A stretch of DNA of 44,473 bases from Psychrobacter piechaudii. Lineage in GTDB: Bacteria; Pseudomonadota; Gammaproteobacteria; Pseudomonadales; Moraxellaceae. The position numbers and the translations under genes were made by a program. How positions within the stretch are numbered: the first letter of the stretch is position 1; every line of letters begins with the position of its first letter. Location: positions 1 through 44,473 of the forward strand of contig NZ_FUGE01000130.1 of NCBI RefSeq assembly GCF_900162825.1, written 5' to 3'. Below the pieces are notes generated by a model, which saw nothing but the letters and a program-made list of their open reading frames with translations, had not been told where the DNA came from and ran no database searches. This document shows positions 36,584-44,473 of the stretch, in pieces.

Positions 36584-38017
36584 GTGAGTAATGCTAATAC
36601 GCGCCGTGAGTTGCATCAAGTTCATTTAGCCAAATATCAAAAACAAGAGAACCAGGCTTATGAGCTAGTGAACCAACTGCATAATCTTTATAACGATAAA
36701 GACGTAAAAGTTAACTTATTTGGTGAAACACTTAATGGGCTTTCAACAGCGGATCTATTGACTAAAGTCCAGCAAACTGCTGACCGTAACAATGGTCAAG
36801 CGTTGGACATCGATGATATCGTTGCTACTGTTAAAGAAGTGGTAGATAACCAAGACATCAAAACTGCAGTAGTAGATGCAGGTCAACTATTAAAAAATAA
36901 AGTAAGCGTTGCTGATGCGCTAGCCAAAGCTGATAAATCAACTCCTGCTGCGAGTGAAGCAACTGACGTTGTGCTTTACGGTTTTGGTCGTATTGGTCGT
37001 GTTTTAACTCGCTTATTATTAGAAGAAGCGGCTACTGATAAAGGCTTGCAACTGAAAGCTTTTGTGGTTCGCCCAGGTAAAGACGGTGATATCGCTAAAC
37101 GTGCTTCTTTGTTAGAGCGTGACTCAGTTCATGGCACTTTTGCAGGCTCAATCGTCGTTGACGAAGAAAACCAAGGTATTATTGTCAATGGTCGCTTCAT
37201 TCAAGTTATCTATGCCAATGATCCAAGCGAAATTGATTACACCAGCTATGGTATCAATGATGCTATCGTTATTGATAACACAGGTATCTGGAAAGATGAA
37301 GATGGCCTAGGTAAGCACCTAAGAGCCAAAGGTGTGAAGAAAGTGTTATTAACTGCACCTTCAAAAGGTGAGATTAAAAACATTGTATACGGCGTAAACA
37401 ATGATACTATCGGCGATGACACTATTGTAAGTGCTGCTAGCTGTACTACCAACGCCATCACTCCTTCATTAAAAGTACTTAATGACGAGTTTGGTATCGT
37501 AAATGGTCACGTTGAGACTATTCACGCTTTCACTAACGACCAAAACCTAATCGATAACTATCACAAAGCGGATCGTCGTGGTCGCAGTGCTGTGTTAAAC
37601 ATGGTTATTACCAGTACAGGTGCTGCTAAAGCTGTAGGTAAAGCTTTACCAGAGTTAAATGGTAAATTAACAGGTAATGCCATTCGTGTTCCAACACCAA
37701 ACGTTAGTATGGCTATCTTAAACTTAAACCTTGAAAAAGCGCCTGAAAGTGCTGAAGCCTTAAATGCTTTCTTCAAGCAAGTTTCTGAAAGCGATGCTTG
37801 GCAGTCACAAATTGCTTATACTGATTCTACTGAAGCGGTATCAACAGACTTCGTGGGTACTAAGCAAGTGGGTATTGTTGATGCCCAGGCGACTATCGTT
37901 ACTGACAACCATGCGACTGTTTATGTATGGTATGATAACGAAGTAGGCTATAGCACTCAGGTATTAAGAGTGGCTGCGCAAATGGCTGGCGTTCATTACA
38001 CCAACATCACTGCGTAA
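36584..38017 (+). CDS. gap: Glyceraldehyde-3-phosphate dehydrogenase, long form
   Basis: Oxidises glyceraldehyde-3-phosphate to 1,3-bisphosphoglycerate. The 477 residues include a helical N-terminal extension of about 125 absent from E. coli GapA. The Rossmann start is VVLYGFGRIGRVLTRLLLEE (about 127); the active site is SCTTN with catalytic Cys at about 287, followed by HAFTNDQNLIDNYHKADRRG and the C-terminal WYDNEVGYSTQV. Long GAPDHs of this type occur in Pseudomonas and Acinetobacter. The start is taken as GTG 36584 (MSNANTRRELHQVH) because AAGGA lies 8 nt upstream; an earlier in-frame start at 36476 sits inside the leader hairpin. No other glycolytic genes are adjacent. Confidence 0.94.
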   Translation: MSNANTRRELHQVHLAKYQKQENQAYELVNQLHNLYNDKDVKVNLFGETLNGLSTADLLTKVQQTADRNNGQALDIDDIVATVKEVVDNQDIKTAVVDAGQLLKNKVSVADALAKADKSTPAASEATDVVLYGFGRIGRVLTRLLLEEAATDKGLQLKAFVVRPGKDGDIAKRASLLERDSVHGTFAGSIVVDEENQGIIVNGRFIQVIYANDPSEIDYTSYGINDAIVIDNTGIWKDEDGLGKHLRAKGVKKVLLTAPSKGEIKNIVYGVNNDTIGDDTIVSAASCTTNAITPSLKVLNDEFGIVNGHVETIHAFTNDQNLIDNYHKADRRGRSAVLNMVITSTGAAKAVGKALPELNGKLTGNAIRVPTPNVSMAILNLNLEKAPESAEALNAFFKQVSESDAWQSQIAYTDSTEAVSTDFVGTKQVGIVDAQATIVTDNHATVYVWYDNEVGYSTQVLRVAAQMAGVHYTNITA

Positions 38018-38036
38018 TTTTCGCTTAGCTGTAGCG

Positions 38037-38062
38037 GGCTATAAAAGATAAGTTTTATAGCC
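38037..38062 (+). terminator. gap: 3' hairpin after gap
   Basis: GGCTATAAAA (38037-38046) and TTTTATAGCC (38053-38062) form a perfect 10-bp stem with a 6-nt loop, 19 nt after the gap stop. A short TTAAG follows, so it may stop RNA polymerase weakly or protect the mRNA end. Confidence 0.5.
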
Positions 38063-38124
38063 TTAAGCATTGAATGTCATAAGTTATAATAGACATAATG
38101 CGGTTGTAAATACTCGGTTAGTTT

Positions 38125-38153
38125 TTGACTCAGACAATGGGCTAATATATAAA
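38125..38153 (+). promoter_or_regulatory. Strong sigma70-like promoter in the gap-obgE spacer
   Basis: TTGACT (38125-38130) and TATAAA (38148-38153) are separated by exactly 17 bp; each box differs from consensus at one position. Predicted start at about 38160. It is the best promoter match in the window and is not placed directly before any gene. Confidence 0.65.
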
Positions 38154-38159
38154 AAAGAG

Positions 38160-38245
38160 CTTATTGCATGCGGGCAAAGAATAGCGTAATGACTGAGGCG
38201 ATTTGCAACGATACCCGATAATCGTTATGGTTATCGGGTATTTTT
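38160..38245 (+). ncRNA. Candidate small RNA (about 86 nt)
   Basis: A near-consensus promoter ends 6 bp upstream, and a strong intrinsic terminator closes the unit at 38211-38245. The only open frame is ten codons from 38190 with no ribosome-binding site. A short hairpin (TTGC/GCAA) precedes the terminator. Within the 3' half, AACGAT (38207-38212) can pair with ATCGTT (38221-38226), which is incompatible with the terminator stem, so two structures compete. It matches no family I recognise (not tRNA, 4.5S, 6S or tmRNA). Alternative: a prematurely terminated leader of obgE, whose start is about 250 nt further on. Sequence alone cannot decide. Confidence 0.42.
38211..38245 (+). terminator. Intrinsic terminator in the gap-obgE spacer
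   Basis: ATACCCGATAA (38211-38221) and TTATCGGGTAT (38231-38241) form a perfect 11-bp stem with a 9-nt loop, followed by TTTTA. The minus strand has no T-tail, so it is one-directional. Confidence 0.88.
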
Positions 38246-38304
38246 ATTAAAGTAGCCAGCTATATTAATTCTATGTAATCTAAAATAATGCTGTAGAATA
38301 CGGC

Positions 38305-38405
38305 GTTATAAAACAACTCTATTTTCTAGAAAGTTATTTTTTTGAAGTATTATTTTTCTAAAATACTATTTATTTAAAATATTTTTTCTTTAAAACATTA
38401 TATTT
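38305..38405. promoter_or_regulatory. obgE: Extremely AT-rich tract upstream of obgE
   Basis: Roughly 100 bp with very few G or C and repeated A and T tracts (TTTTTTT, TTTTTC, TTTAAAA), including the inverted repeat AGTATT/AATACT. This kind of sequence is often curved and can act as an UP element or Fis/H-NS-type binding region. Confidence 0.4.
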
Positions 38406-38418
38406 CTAAGAAGCAAAC

Positions 38419-38440
38419 CTTCTACAATAATTAGTAGAAG
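38419..38440 (+). promoter_or_regulatory. Inverted repeat 59 bp before obgE
   Basis: CTTCTAC (38419-38425) and GTAGAAG (38434-38440) are a perfect 7-bp inverted repeat around AATAATTA. It contains TACAAT, a good -10 hexamer, so it could be an operator over the obgE promoter or a leader hairpin. Confidence 0.4.
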
Positions 38441-38465
38441 ACTGCAATTAGCCGATTTTCGTTAG

Positions 38466-39707
<1,242 letters not shown>

Positions 39708-39713
39708 GGCAGT

Positions 39714-39786
39714 CCCTTCATCCTCTGTAACCTTTTTATATCGAGTTGTGGGTTGTATTTCGGTAATAAGGTAGAGGATGAGAGGG
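39714..39786 (+). repeat. Long imperfect stem-loop between obgE and proB
   Basis: CCCT, CATCCTCT and ACCTT on the left (39714-39734) pair in order with AAGGT, AGAGGATG and AGGG on the right (39768-39786): 17 pairs interrupted by small bulges, closing a 33-nt loop. It begins 7 nt after the obgE stop. A T6 tract follows 30 nt later. It may be an attenuator, an RNase III site or a 3'-UTR-derived RNA. Confidence 0.55.
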
Positions 39787-39881
39787 GGCTTAAACCTTCA
39801 GCAGCTTTTTTATATTTCGCAATAGTTCAGAGTGTTAACCCAGCATATTACTATTCTATTCATTAGATTTTGGGAAGAATT

Positions 39882-41111
39882 ATGAGTGCTAATAATAACC
39901 AGAAAAACTCTAAAGTTAGTAAAGCAAAAAGCAGTATAGCCAAGCCGATTGAATCAGATCCAGAGGACAGTCGATTTGTTAGCAAAAATCGATCATTTAA
40001 TCTAAAACGAGTCATTGTAAAAATTGGCTCCTCTTTACTGACCAACAATGGTAAGGGATTAGATCGTACCGCAATCTATGAATGGGCTAGCCAGATTGCT
40101 AAGCTGCATAATGAAGGCAAAGAGGTGATATTGGTCTCATCGGGTGCAGTGGCAGAAGGCTTAGTCAGAATGGGGCTTGATGAGCGCCCTAAAAAATTAG
40201 AAGCGTTACAGGCCTGTGCGGCCATTGGACAAATGGGGCTGATAGAGACTTGGTCATCAGCTTTGATCCAGAGCGGAGTCCGCAGTGCTCAGATCCTATT
40301 GACCCACGATGATTTGTCCAATCGTGAACGTTATCTGAATACGGCTAACACTTTGCATAAGCTTTTAGCATGGCGAGTGTTGCCGGTTATTAATGAGAAT
40401 GACACTATTACTGTTGATGAGATTAAATTTGGTGACAATGATACCTTAGGCGCAATGGCTGCAGCGATGGTAAGTGCCGATCTTTATATCATATTAACCG
40501 ACCAGGACGGCGTATTTACCGATAACCCTCGCGAAAACCCCAATGCAAAAATGATTCGTCAAGAGCGCGCAATGGCAGACTATTTGTTTGATATTGCGGG
40601 AGAGGGCGGTAAGCTTGGCAGTGGAGGTATGCTGACCAAAATTAGAGCCGGTAGATTAGCGGCCATGGGTGGCTGTCCAACGGTCATTGCTAATGGTAGC
40701 CTTGATAAAGTCATTACCCGTATTGTTGAAGGTGAGCCTGTAGGTACGCTATTGCAGACCAATCAAGCTGACAAAATTATTGCCCGTAAACAGTGGCTAG
40801 CGGCGCATTTAAGAATGGCCGGTACTTTATTTATTGACTCAGGAGCTGTGCATGCCATTACCGTACAAGGCAAGAGCTTATTGCCTGTGGGTGTGGTGGA
40901 TATTCATGGTGATTTCGATGAAGGCGATGTGGTTGCAGTAGTCGATGAGACCACCAAAGAGCGTATTGCAGTAGGTCAAGTGAACTTCTCTTCGGAAGAA
41001 GCCAGACGTGTAGCTCGGAAAAGAACCCAAAGCTTTGACAAGATCTTGGGAGAGTCTGAGGAACGTGTGGTAATGATACACCGCGATGACATGGCTATTT
41101 TAAATAAATAA
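39882..41111 (+). CDS. proB: Glutamate 5-kinase with PUA domain
   Basis: First enzyme of proline synthesis, ATP-dependent phosphorylation of glutamate. The kinase domain begins [19 protein letters not shown] and has [56 protein letters not shown] and [17 protein letters not shown]. The C-terminal PUA domain (about 305-395) has [13 protein letters not shown] and [19 protein letters not shown]. At 409 residues it is longer than E. coli ProB (367) because of a Ser/Lys-rich N-terminal extension of about 42. I prefer ATG 39882, with GGGAAG upstream; an in-frame TTG at 39870 lies within that ribosome-binding region. Proline also serves as an osmoprotectant. Confidence 0.96.
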   Translation: MSANNNQKNSKVSKAKSSIAKPIESDPEDSRFVSKNRSFNLKRVIVKIGSSLLTNNGKGLDRTAIYEWASQIAKLHNEGKEVILVSSGAVAEGLVRMGLDERPKKLEALQACAAIGQMGLIETWSSALIQSGVRSAQILLTHDDLSNRERYLNTANTLHKLLAWRVLPVINENDTITVDEIKFGDNDTLGAMAAAMVSADLYIILTDQDGVFTDNPRENPNAKMIRQERAMADYLFDIAGEGGKLGSGGMLTKIRAGRLAAMGGCPTVIANGSLDKVITRIVEGEPVGTLLQTNQADKIIARKQWLAAHLRMAGTLFIDSGAVHAITVQGKSLLPVGVVDIHGDFDEGDVVAVVDETTKERIAVGQVNFSSEEARRVARKRTQSFDKILGESEERVVMIHRDDMAILNK

Positions 41112-41215
41112 GCGTCATAAGGTGTGGAGAGTGCTATAACCTGATACCATTGATAGGTAAGAAACGGTTCCATCTATCCATTTTGATTATAATCTAGGAC
41201 TTTAAAGAGATAATA

Positions 41216-42322
41216 ATGTCTATAATGAATTCTGATTCTGTTAACAACACTCACAACTTTGCTCCGTTGAAGAATGATCGCTTACTTAAAGCCTTGCGCT
41301 TTGAAGAAGTGGACATGACGCCTGTATGGATGATGCGCCAAGCCGGTCGTTATCTTCCAGAATACAAGGCTACGCGAGCAGAAGCTGGGGATTTCATGAG
41401 TCTGTGTAAAGACACTGCGCGTGCGACAGAAGTTACGATGCAGCCTTTACGACGTTTTGATTTAGATGCGGCCATTTTATTTAGTGATATTTTAACCATT
41501 CCAGATGCGATGGGTTTAGGCCTTTACTTCGAAACTGGGGAAGGTCCAAAGTTTAAGCGTACCTTACGTACCGAAGCGGACTTTAATCAACTTGAACCCT
41601 TTAAAGCCACTGACTCATTAAGCTATGTTATGGATGCCGTTACCAGTATCCGTAAAGAATTAAATGGTTTGGTTCCTTTATTTGGATTCTCAGGTAGTGC
41701 TTGGACTTTGGCGACCTATATGATTGAGGGTGGGAGCTCTAAAGACTATCGTTATACCAAAGGTCTACTATACAGCCAGCCTGAGTTCTTACATCAAATC
41801 TTAGTCCATGTTACTACGGCTATCATCGATTATTTAGATGCACAGATTGTTGCAGGCGCCCAGCTTGTTCAGCTATTTGACAGTTGGGGTGGGGCATTAG
41901 CACACCGTCAGTTTGAGGAATTTTCTCATAAGTACAATAAGCGTGTGGTTGCTGAGCTTAAACAGCGTCATCCTGAAGTTCCTGTGGTGGTATTTACCAA
42001 AGGCGGCGGATTGTGGTTAGACATTCAAGCAGATTCTGAAGCCGATTGCTTAGGGTTAGACTGGACCATGCCATTAGACAAAGCCAGAGCTATCTTAGCT
42101 GAAAGCAATAAGCAAATTGCGGTACAAGGTAACCTAGACCCAGCTACGCTTTATGGAACTCCAGAGTCAATCCGTCAAGCAGTAAAAAATATGCTCGATG
42201 ATGCTTATGCCGGCGGTGTAAAAACAGGTTATATAGCTAACTTAGGTCATGGTATTACCCAGTGGGTAAACCCAGACAACGCCAAAGTATTTATTGATGC
42301 GGTGCATGACTACAAACTATAA
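41216..42322 (+). CDS. hemE: Uroporphyrinogen decarboxylase
   Basis: Decarboxylates uroporphyrinogen III to coproporphyrinogen III in haem synthesis. Family signatures are strong: [20 protein letters not shown] near the N-terminus (substrate-binding Arg residues), [15 protein letters not shown] (catalytic Asp), [25 protein letters not shown] and the C-terminal [17 protein letters not shown]. The 368 residues include about 20 extra at the N-terminus compared with E. coli (354). AAAGAG 7 nt before ATG 41216 supports the start; a second in-frame ATG lies at 41225. It lies 104 bp downstream of proB and ends at a strong terminator. Confidence 0.97.
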   Translation: MSIMNSDSVNNTHNFAPLKNDRLLKALRFEEVDMTPVWMMRQAGRYLPEYKATRAEAGDFMSLCKDTARATEVTMQPLRRFDLDAAILFSDILTIPDAMGLGLYFETGEGPKFKRTLRTEADFNQLEPFKATDSLSYVMDAVTSIRKELNGLVPLFGFSGSAWTLATYMIEGGSSKDYRYTKGLLYSQPEFLHQILVHVTTAIIDYLDAQIVAGAQLVQLFDSWGGALAHRQFEEFSHKYNKRVVAELKQRHPEVPVVVFTKGGGLWLDIQADSEADCLGLDWTMPLDKARAILAESNKQIAVQGNLDPATLYGTPESIRQAVKNMLDDAYAGGVKTGYIANLGHGITQWVNPDNAKVFIDAVHDYKL

Positions 42323-42353
42323 AACGCATTCTGATTTAAAATTGAAGTGATAA

Positions 42354-42384
42354 AAAATAGGCTTATTTAATATAAGCCTATTTT
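42354..42384. terminator. hemE: hemE terminator
   Basis: AAAATAGGCTTAT (42354-42366) and ATAAGCCTATTTT (42372-42384) form a perfect 13-bp stem with a TTAAT loop and T-rich end. Confidence 0.9.
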
Positions 42385-42595
42385 ATAATGAGCGACTTAA
42401 TAATCTATTAAACTCAAATAAATACGACTAATGCAGTCAGGTTTAATGCATTGAATAGCTGAAGCGGATAACGTAAACTTTATAAATTGCATGACTATTT
42501 ACAAAATAACGATTATATTTAATTTATCTAAGTTAGATTAAATAGTAAGAAGGATTTTATTTAATCGGCTTTTAATCAATCAGATAGGATGGGAT

Positions 42596-43663
42596 ATGTT
42601 ACAAGCAGCCATTATTGGTGGAACGGGATATACAGGCGTTGAGCTTATAAGATTGTTATCTTCTCACCCAAAAGTGACCATCAAATGGTTAACTTCGAGA
42701 ACAGAAGCAGGCAAACCTGTCGCCAGTATTTTCCCAAGCTTAAGAGGCATATCTGATCTAACCTATAGTGACTTAGGAGAAGGGACGTTAGAAGCCCTTA
42801 CTTCTTGTGATGTTGTGTTTTTCGCAACGCCTCATGGTGTGGCCATGCAGCAGGCTGAAGCATTAGTAGCAGCTGGTGTGAAGGTTATCGATTTGGCCGC
42901 TGATTTTAGACTACAGTCCTTACAGTCGTTTGAGCAGTGGTATAAGCATAAGCATGCTTGCCCAGAGTTATTGAAACAAGCTGTGTATGGTTTGCCAGAG
43001 ATTAGCCGTGAGGCCATTAAAACTGCAAAGGTTATTGGCAATCCAGGTTGCTACCCGACCACCGCAATTTTAGGTTTAAAACCTATTATTGAAGCTCAAA
43101 ACGATAAGGGCGAAGCAGTTATAGAGCCTCGTATTATCATTGATGCAAAATCTGGTGTTTCAGGCGCAGGGCGTCAGGCCAAGTTGAATCTTAACTATGC
43201 TGAAACCACGGACAACTTTAATGCTTATGGGGTGACTGGCCACCGTCATCTCCCTGAAATTGAGCAAGGGGTTCATGAGTTACTGCAAAGTAAATATACC
43301 CATAATATTCGTTTTGTGCCTCACTTAGTGCCTATGATTCGAGGTATGTTTACCACCATTCACTTAAGCTTAACCGACGCAGGATGTGATCTGGACTTGC
43401 AGCAAATCTATGAACAAGCCTATCAAAATGAAAAATTCATTGATATCTTACCAGCAGGTGAGTTCCCTGATACACGTAGCGTAAGAGCAAGCAATAGACT
43501 TAGAATTGCAGTTCACCAAGATAATGACACTAAATCTGCCACTATTCTGGTGGTACAAGATAACTTGGTCAAAGGCGCAGCGGGGCAGGCCGTTCAATGT
43601 ATGAACGTCATGTTCGGATTTGATGAGTCTTTAGGCTTAAATCATGTCCCTGTGGTTCCTTAA
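42596..43663 (+). CDS. argC: N-acetyl-gamma-glutamyl-phosphate reductase
   Basis: NADPH-dependent reduction of N-acetylglutamyl-phosphate to the semialdehyde in arginine synthesis. The Rossmann motif is at the start ([20 protein letters not shown]); [12 protein letters not shown] and IDLAADFRL follow. The active-site Cys is in [14 protein letters not shown] (Cys at about 152), with [22 protein letters not shown] and [16 protein letters not shown] after it. The 355 residues match the long type 1 enzyme. AGGATGGG directly upstream of the ATG is a good ribosome-binding site. The gene is unlinked to other arg genes, as is common in gammaproteobacteria with scattered arginine genes. An IS200/IS605-type element begins about 80 bp downstream. 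Confidence 0.97.
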   Translation: MLQAAIIGGTGYTGVELIRLLSSHPKVTIKWLTSRTEAGKPVASIFPSLRGISDLTYSDLGEGTLEALTSCDVVFFATPHGVAMQQAEALVAAGVKVIDLAADFRLQSLQSFEQWYKHKHACPELLKQAVYGLPEISREAIKTAKVIGNPGCYPTTAILGLKPIIEAQNDKGEAVIEPRIIIDAKSGVSGAGRQAKLNLNYAETTDNFNAYGVTGHRHLPEIEQGVHELLQSKYTHNIRFVPHLVPMIRGMFTTIHLSLTDAGCDLDLQQIYEQAYQNEKFIDILPAGEFPDTRSVRASNRLRIAVHQDNDTKSATILVVQDNLVKGAAGQAVQCMNVMFGFDESLGLNHVPVVP

Positions 43664-43745
43664 TTTAATTTTATGAAAATGATTTAGTTAGGATAAGGCT
43701 TTATATTTCTATCTTAATTATTTTTTAGTCATAAATTTATCACCA

Positions 43746-43789
43746 GTCGCCGTAAAACCACCCACTTCAGGGGGTGGATATAAGGCGAC
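43746..43789. mobile_element. Left end of IS200/IS605-type element: nested hairpins
   Basis: Outer arms GTCGCC (43746-43751) and GGCGAC (43784-43789) enclose inner arms CCACCC (43758-43763) and GGGTGG (43772-43777). Subterminal hairpins are what TnpA recognises as single-stranded DNA at IS200/IS605 ends. The exact boundary is not determinable; the sequence just outside is TTTATCACCA. The element continues past the right edge. Confidence 0.6.
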
Positions 43790-43853
43790 ACACACTGTCG
43801 TAAGAAGTCGTTAAAGGGTTGTAAGCTAAAATTAATCTTGCCATACTAAGCAT

Positions 43854-44473
43854 ATGAAAACACTCAAGCTACGCATTAAAGACAAACACATAAAAGAGCT
43901 GAATCAGCTAAGCGGTTCAGTAAACTTCGTGTGGAACTATGTCAATGCACTTTGCTTTGAGCATCTAAAACGTACCGGTAAGTTTTTTAATGCTTATGAT
44001 TTAAATCAGTACACCAAAGGTAGTGGTGAGTATTTAGGATTACACAGTCAGACCTTACAGGCTATCAATGAGACACACGCTAAATCACGTAAACAATTTA
44101 AAAAAGCCAAACTTAACTGGCGTACCAATAGAGCTGATGCCAAACGTAAAAGCCTAGGTTGGATACCATTTAAAAAATCAGCCATTAAATACCTAAGCAC
44201 AAGACAAAGCGGTAAAAAAGCACTGAAATCAACCCTACAGCTATCGCTATCTAAAGGTCAAAAGCTCATCATAGATGTATTTGATAGCTACAACCTAAGC
44301 CTATATCAAATCAACACACTTGAGATAGTACAAGACAGTCGTAATCGTTGGTATGCCTGTATCACCGTGAAAGACCATCCTAAGCAAGCAAGTGGTAAGG
44401 GCAGCGTTGGAATTGATTTGGGCTTAAAAGAGTCTGCTACTACCTCAATGGGTGATAAACTTACTATTAAGCA
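43854..44473 (+). CDS. tnpB: TnpB (OrfB) of IS200/IS605 family, N-terminal part
   Basis: RNA-guided nuclease of the IS200/IS605 family; the right edge cuts it after 206 codons (usual length about 370-420). The sequence begins MKTLKLRIKDKHIKELNQLS, with FVWNYVNAL and the LNWRTNRADAKRKSLGWIPF region, then enters the RuvC-I segment GSVGIDLGLKESATTSMG with the catalytic Asp at residue 188. RuvC-II, the zinc finger and RuvC-III would lie outside the window, so activity cannot be judged, but there is no frameshift so far. No tnpA lies between the left-end hairpins and this gene, so it is a tnpB-only element. The ATG lacks a clear ribosome-binding site. Confidence 0.9.
   Translation, partial: MKTLKLRIKDKHIKELNQLSGSVNFVWNYVNALCFEHLKRTGKFFNAYDLNQYTKGSGEYLGLHSQTLQAINETHAKSRKQFKKAKLNWRTNRADAKRKSLGWIPFKKSAIKYLSTRQSGKKALKSTLQLSLSKGQKLIIDVFDSYNLSLYQINTLEIVQDSRNRWYACITVKDHPKQASGKGSVGIDLGLKESATTSMGDKLTIK

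Overview
The window reads as a chromosomal segment of a gammaproteobacterium of the family Moraxellaceae, most likely Psychrobacter. This is an inference from moderately AT-rich coding sequence, very AT-rich spacers, and gene neighbourhoods shared with Pseudomonas/Acinetobacter (alaS-lysC-csrA, prmA-fis-purH, mrcB followed by a TPR lipoprotein). Nearly all of it is core housekeeping DNA. Only the two edges are mobile: the 3' end of an IS4-type transposase at the left, and the left end plus the first 206 codons of an IS200/IS605-type tnpB at the right.

Layout. 1-350: end of the IS4 transposase, hairpin/terminator and a likely promoter for ppiD. 353-2230: ppiD (+). 2371-9133: a minus-strand run, read mrcB, lpoP-like lipoprotein, prmA, fis, purH. 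9376-12309: a CcoI-type copper P-type ATPase (+), convergent with a Bax-inhibitor-1-like membrane protein (-). 13580-14957: nadK and a yeaC-like DUF1315 gene (+). 15053-20759: minus-strand alaS, lysC, csrA and a HopJ-family gene. 21001-24799: a DUF389 membrane protein (-), a 62-residue two-helix membrane protein (+) and an LplT-like MFS transporter (-). 25066-33749: tamA-tamB (+), the outer-membrane translocation and assembly module. 33813-33977: a 54-codon hemP (-) below a perfect Fur box. 34223-43663 (+): Nudix-ThiE fusion, lipocalin, gap, obgE, proB, hemE, argC.

How the genes work together. Envelope biogenesis dominates: PpiD (periplasmic chaperone), PBP1b with its probable LpoP activator, TamA/TamB, an LplT-like lysophospholipid carrier and a Blc-type lipocalin. 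The rest is central metabolism (purH, nadK, lysC, gap, proB, argC, hemE), translation and ribosome functions (alaS, prmA, obgE) and global regulators (fis, csrA).

I do not see an obvious new multi-gene system. The most promising undescribed items are: (i) a compact candidate small-RNA gene between gap and obgE, with a near-consensus promoter (TTGACT-17-TATAAA) about 85 nt before a strong terminator whose stem competes with an alternative hairpin; (ii) a TamA about twice normal size, with a long disordered N-terminal domain and a second insertion inside POTRA3, next to a TamB carrying a 102-residue tandem duplication; (iii) a stand-alone, Fur-controlled hemP; and (iv) long conserved-looking stem-loops in the obgE-proB and tamA-tamB spacers.
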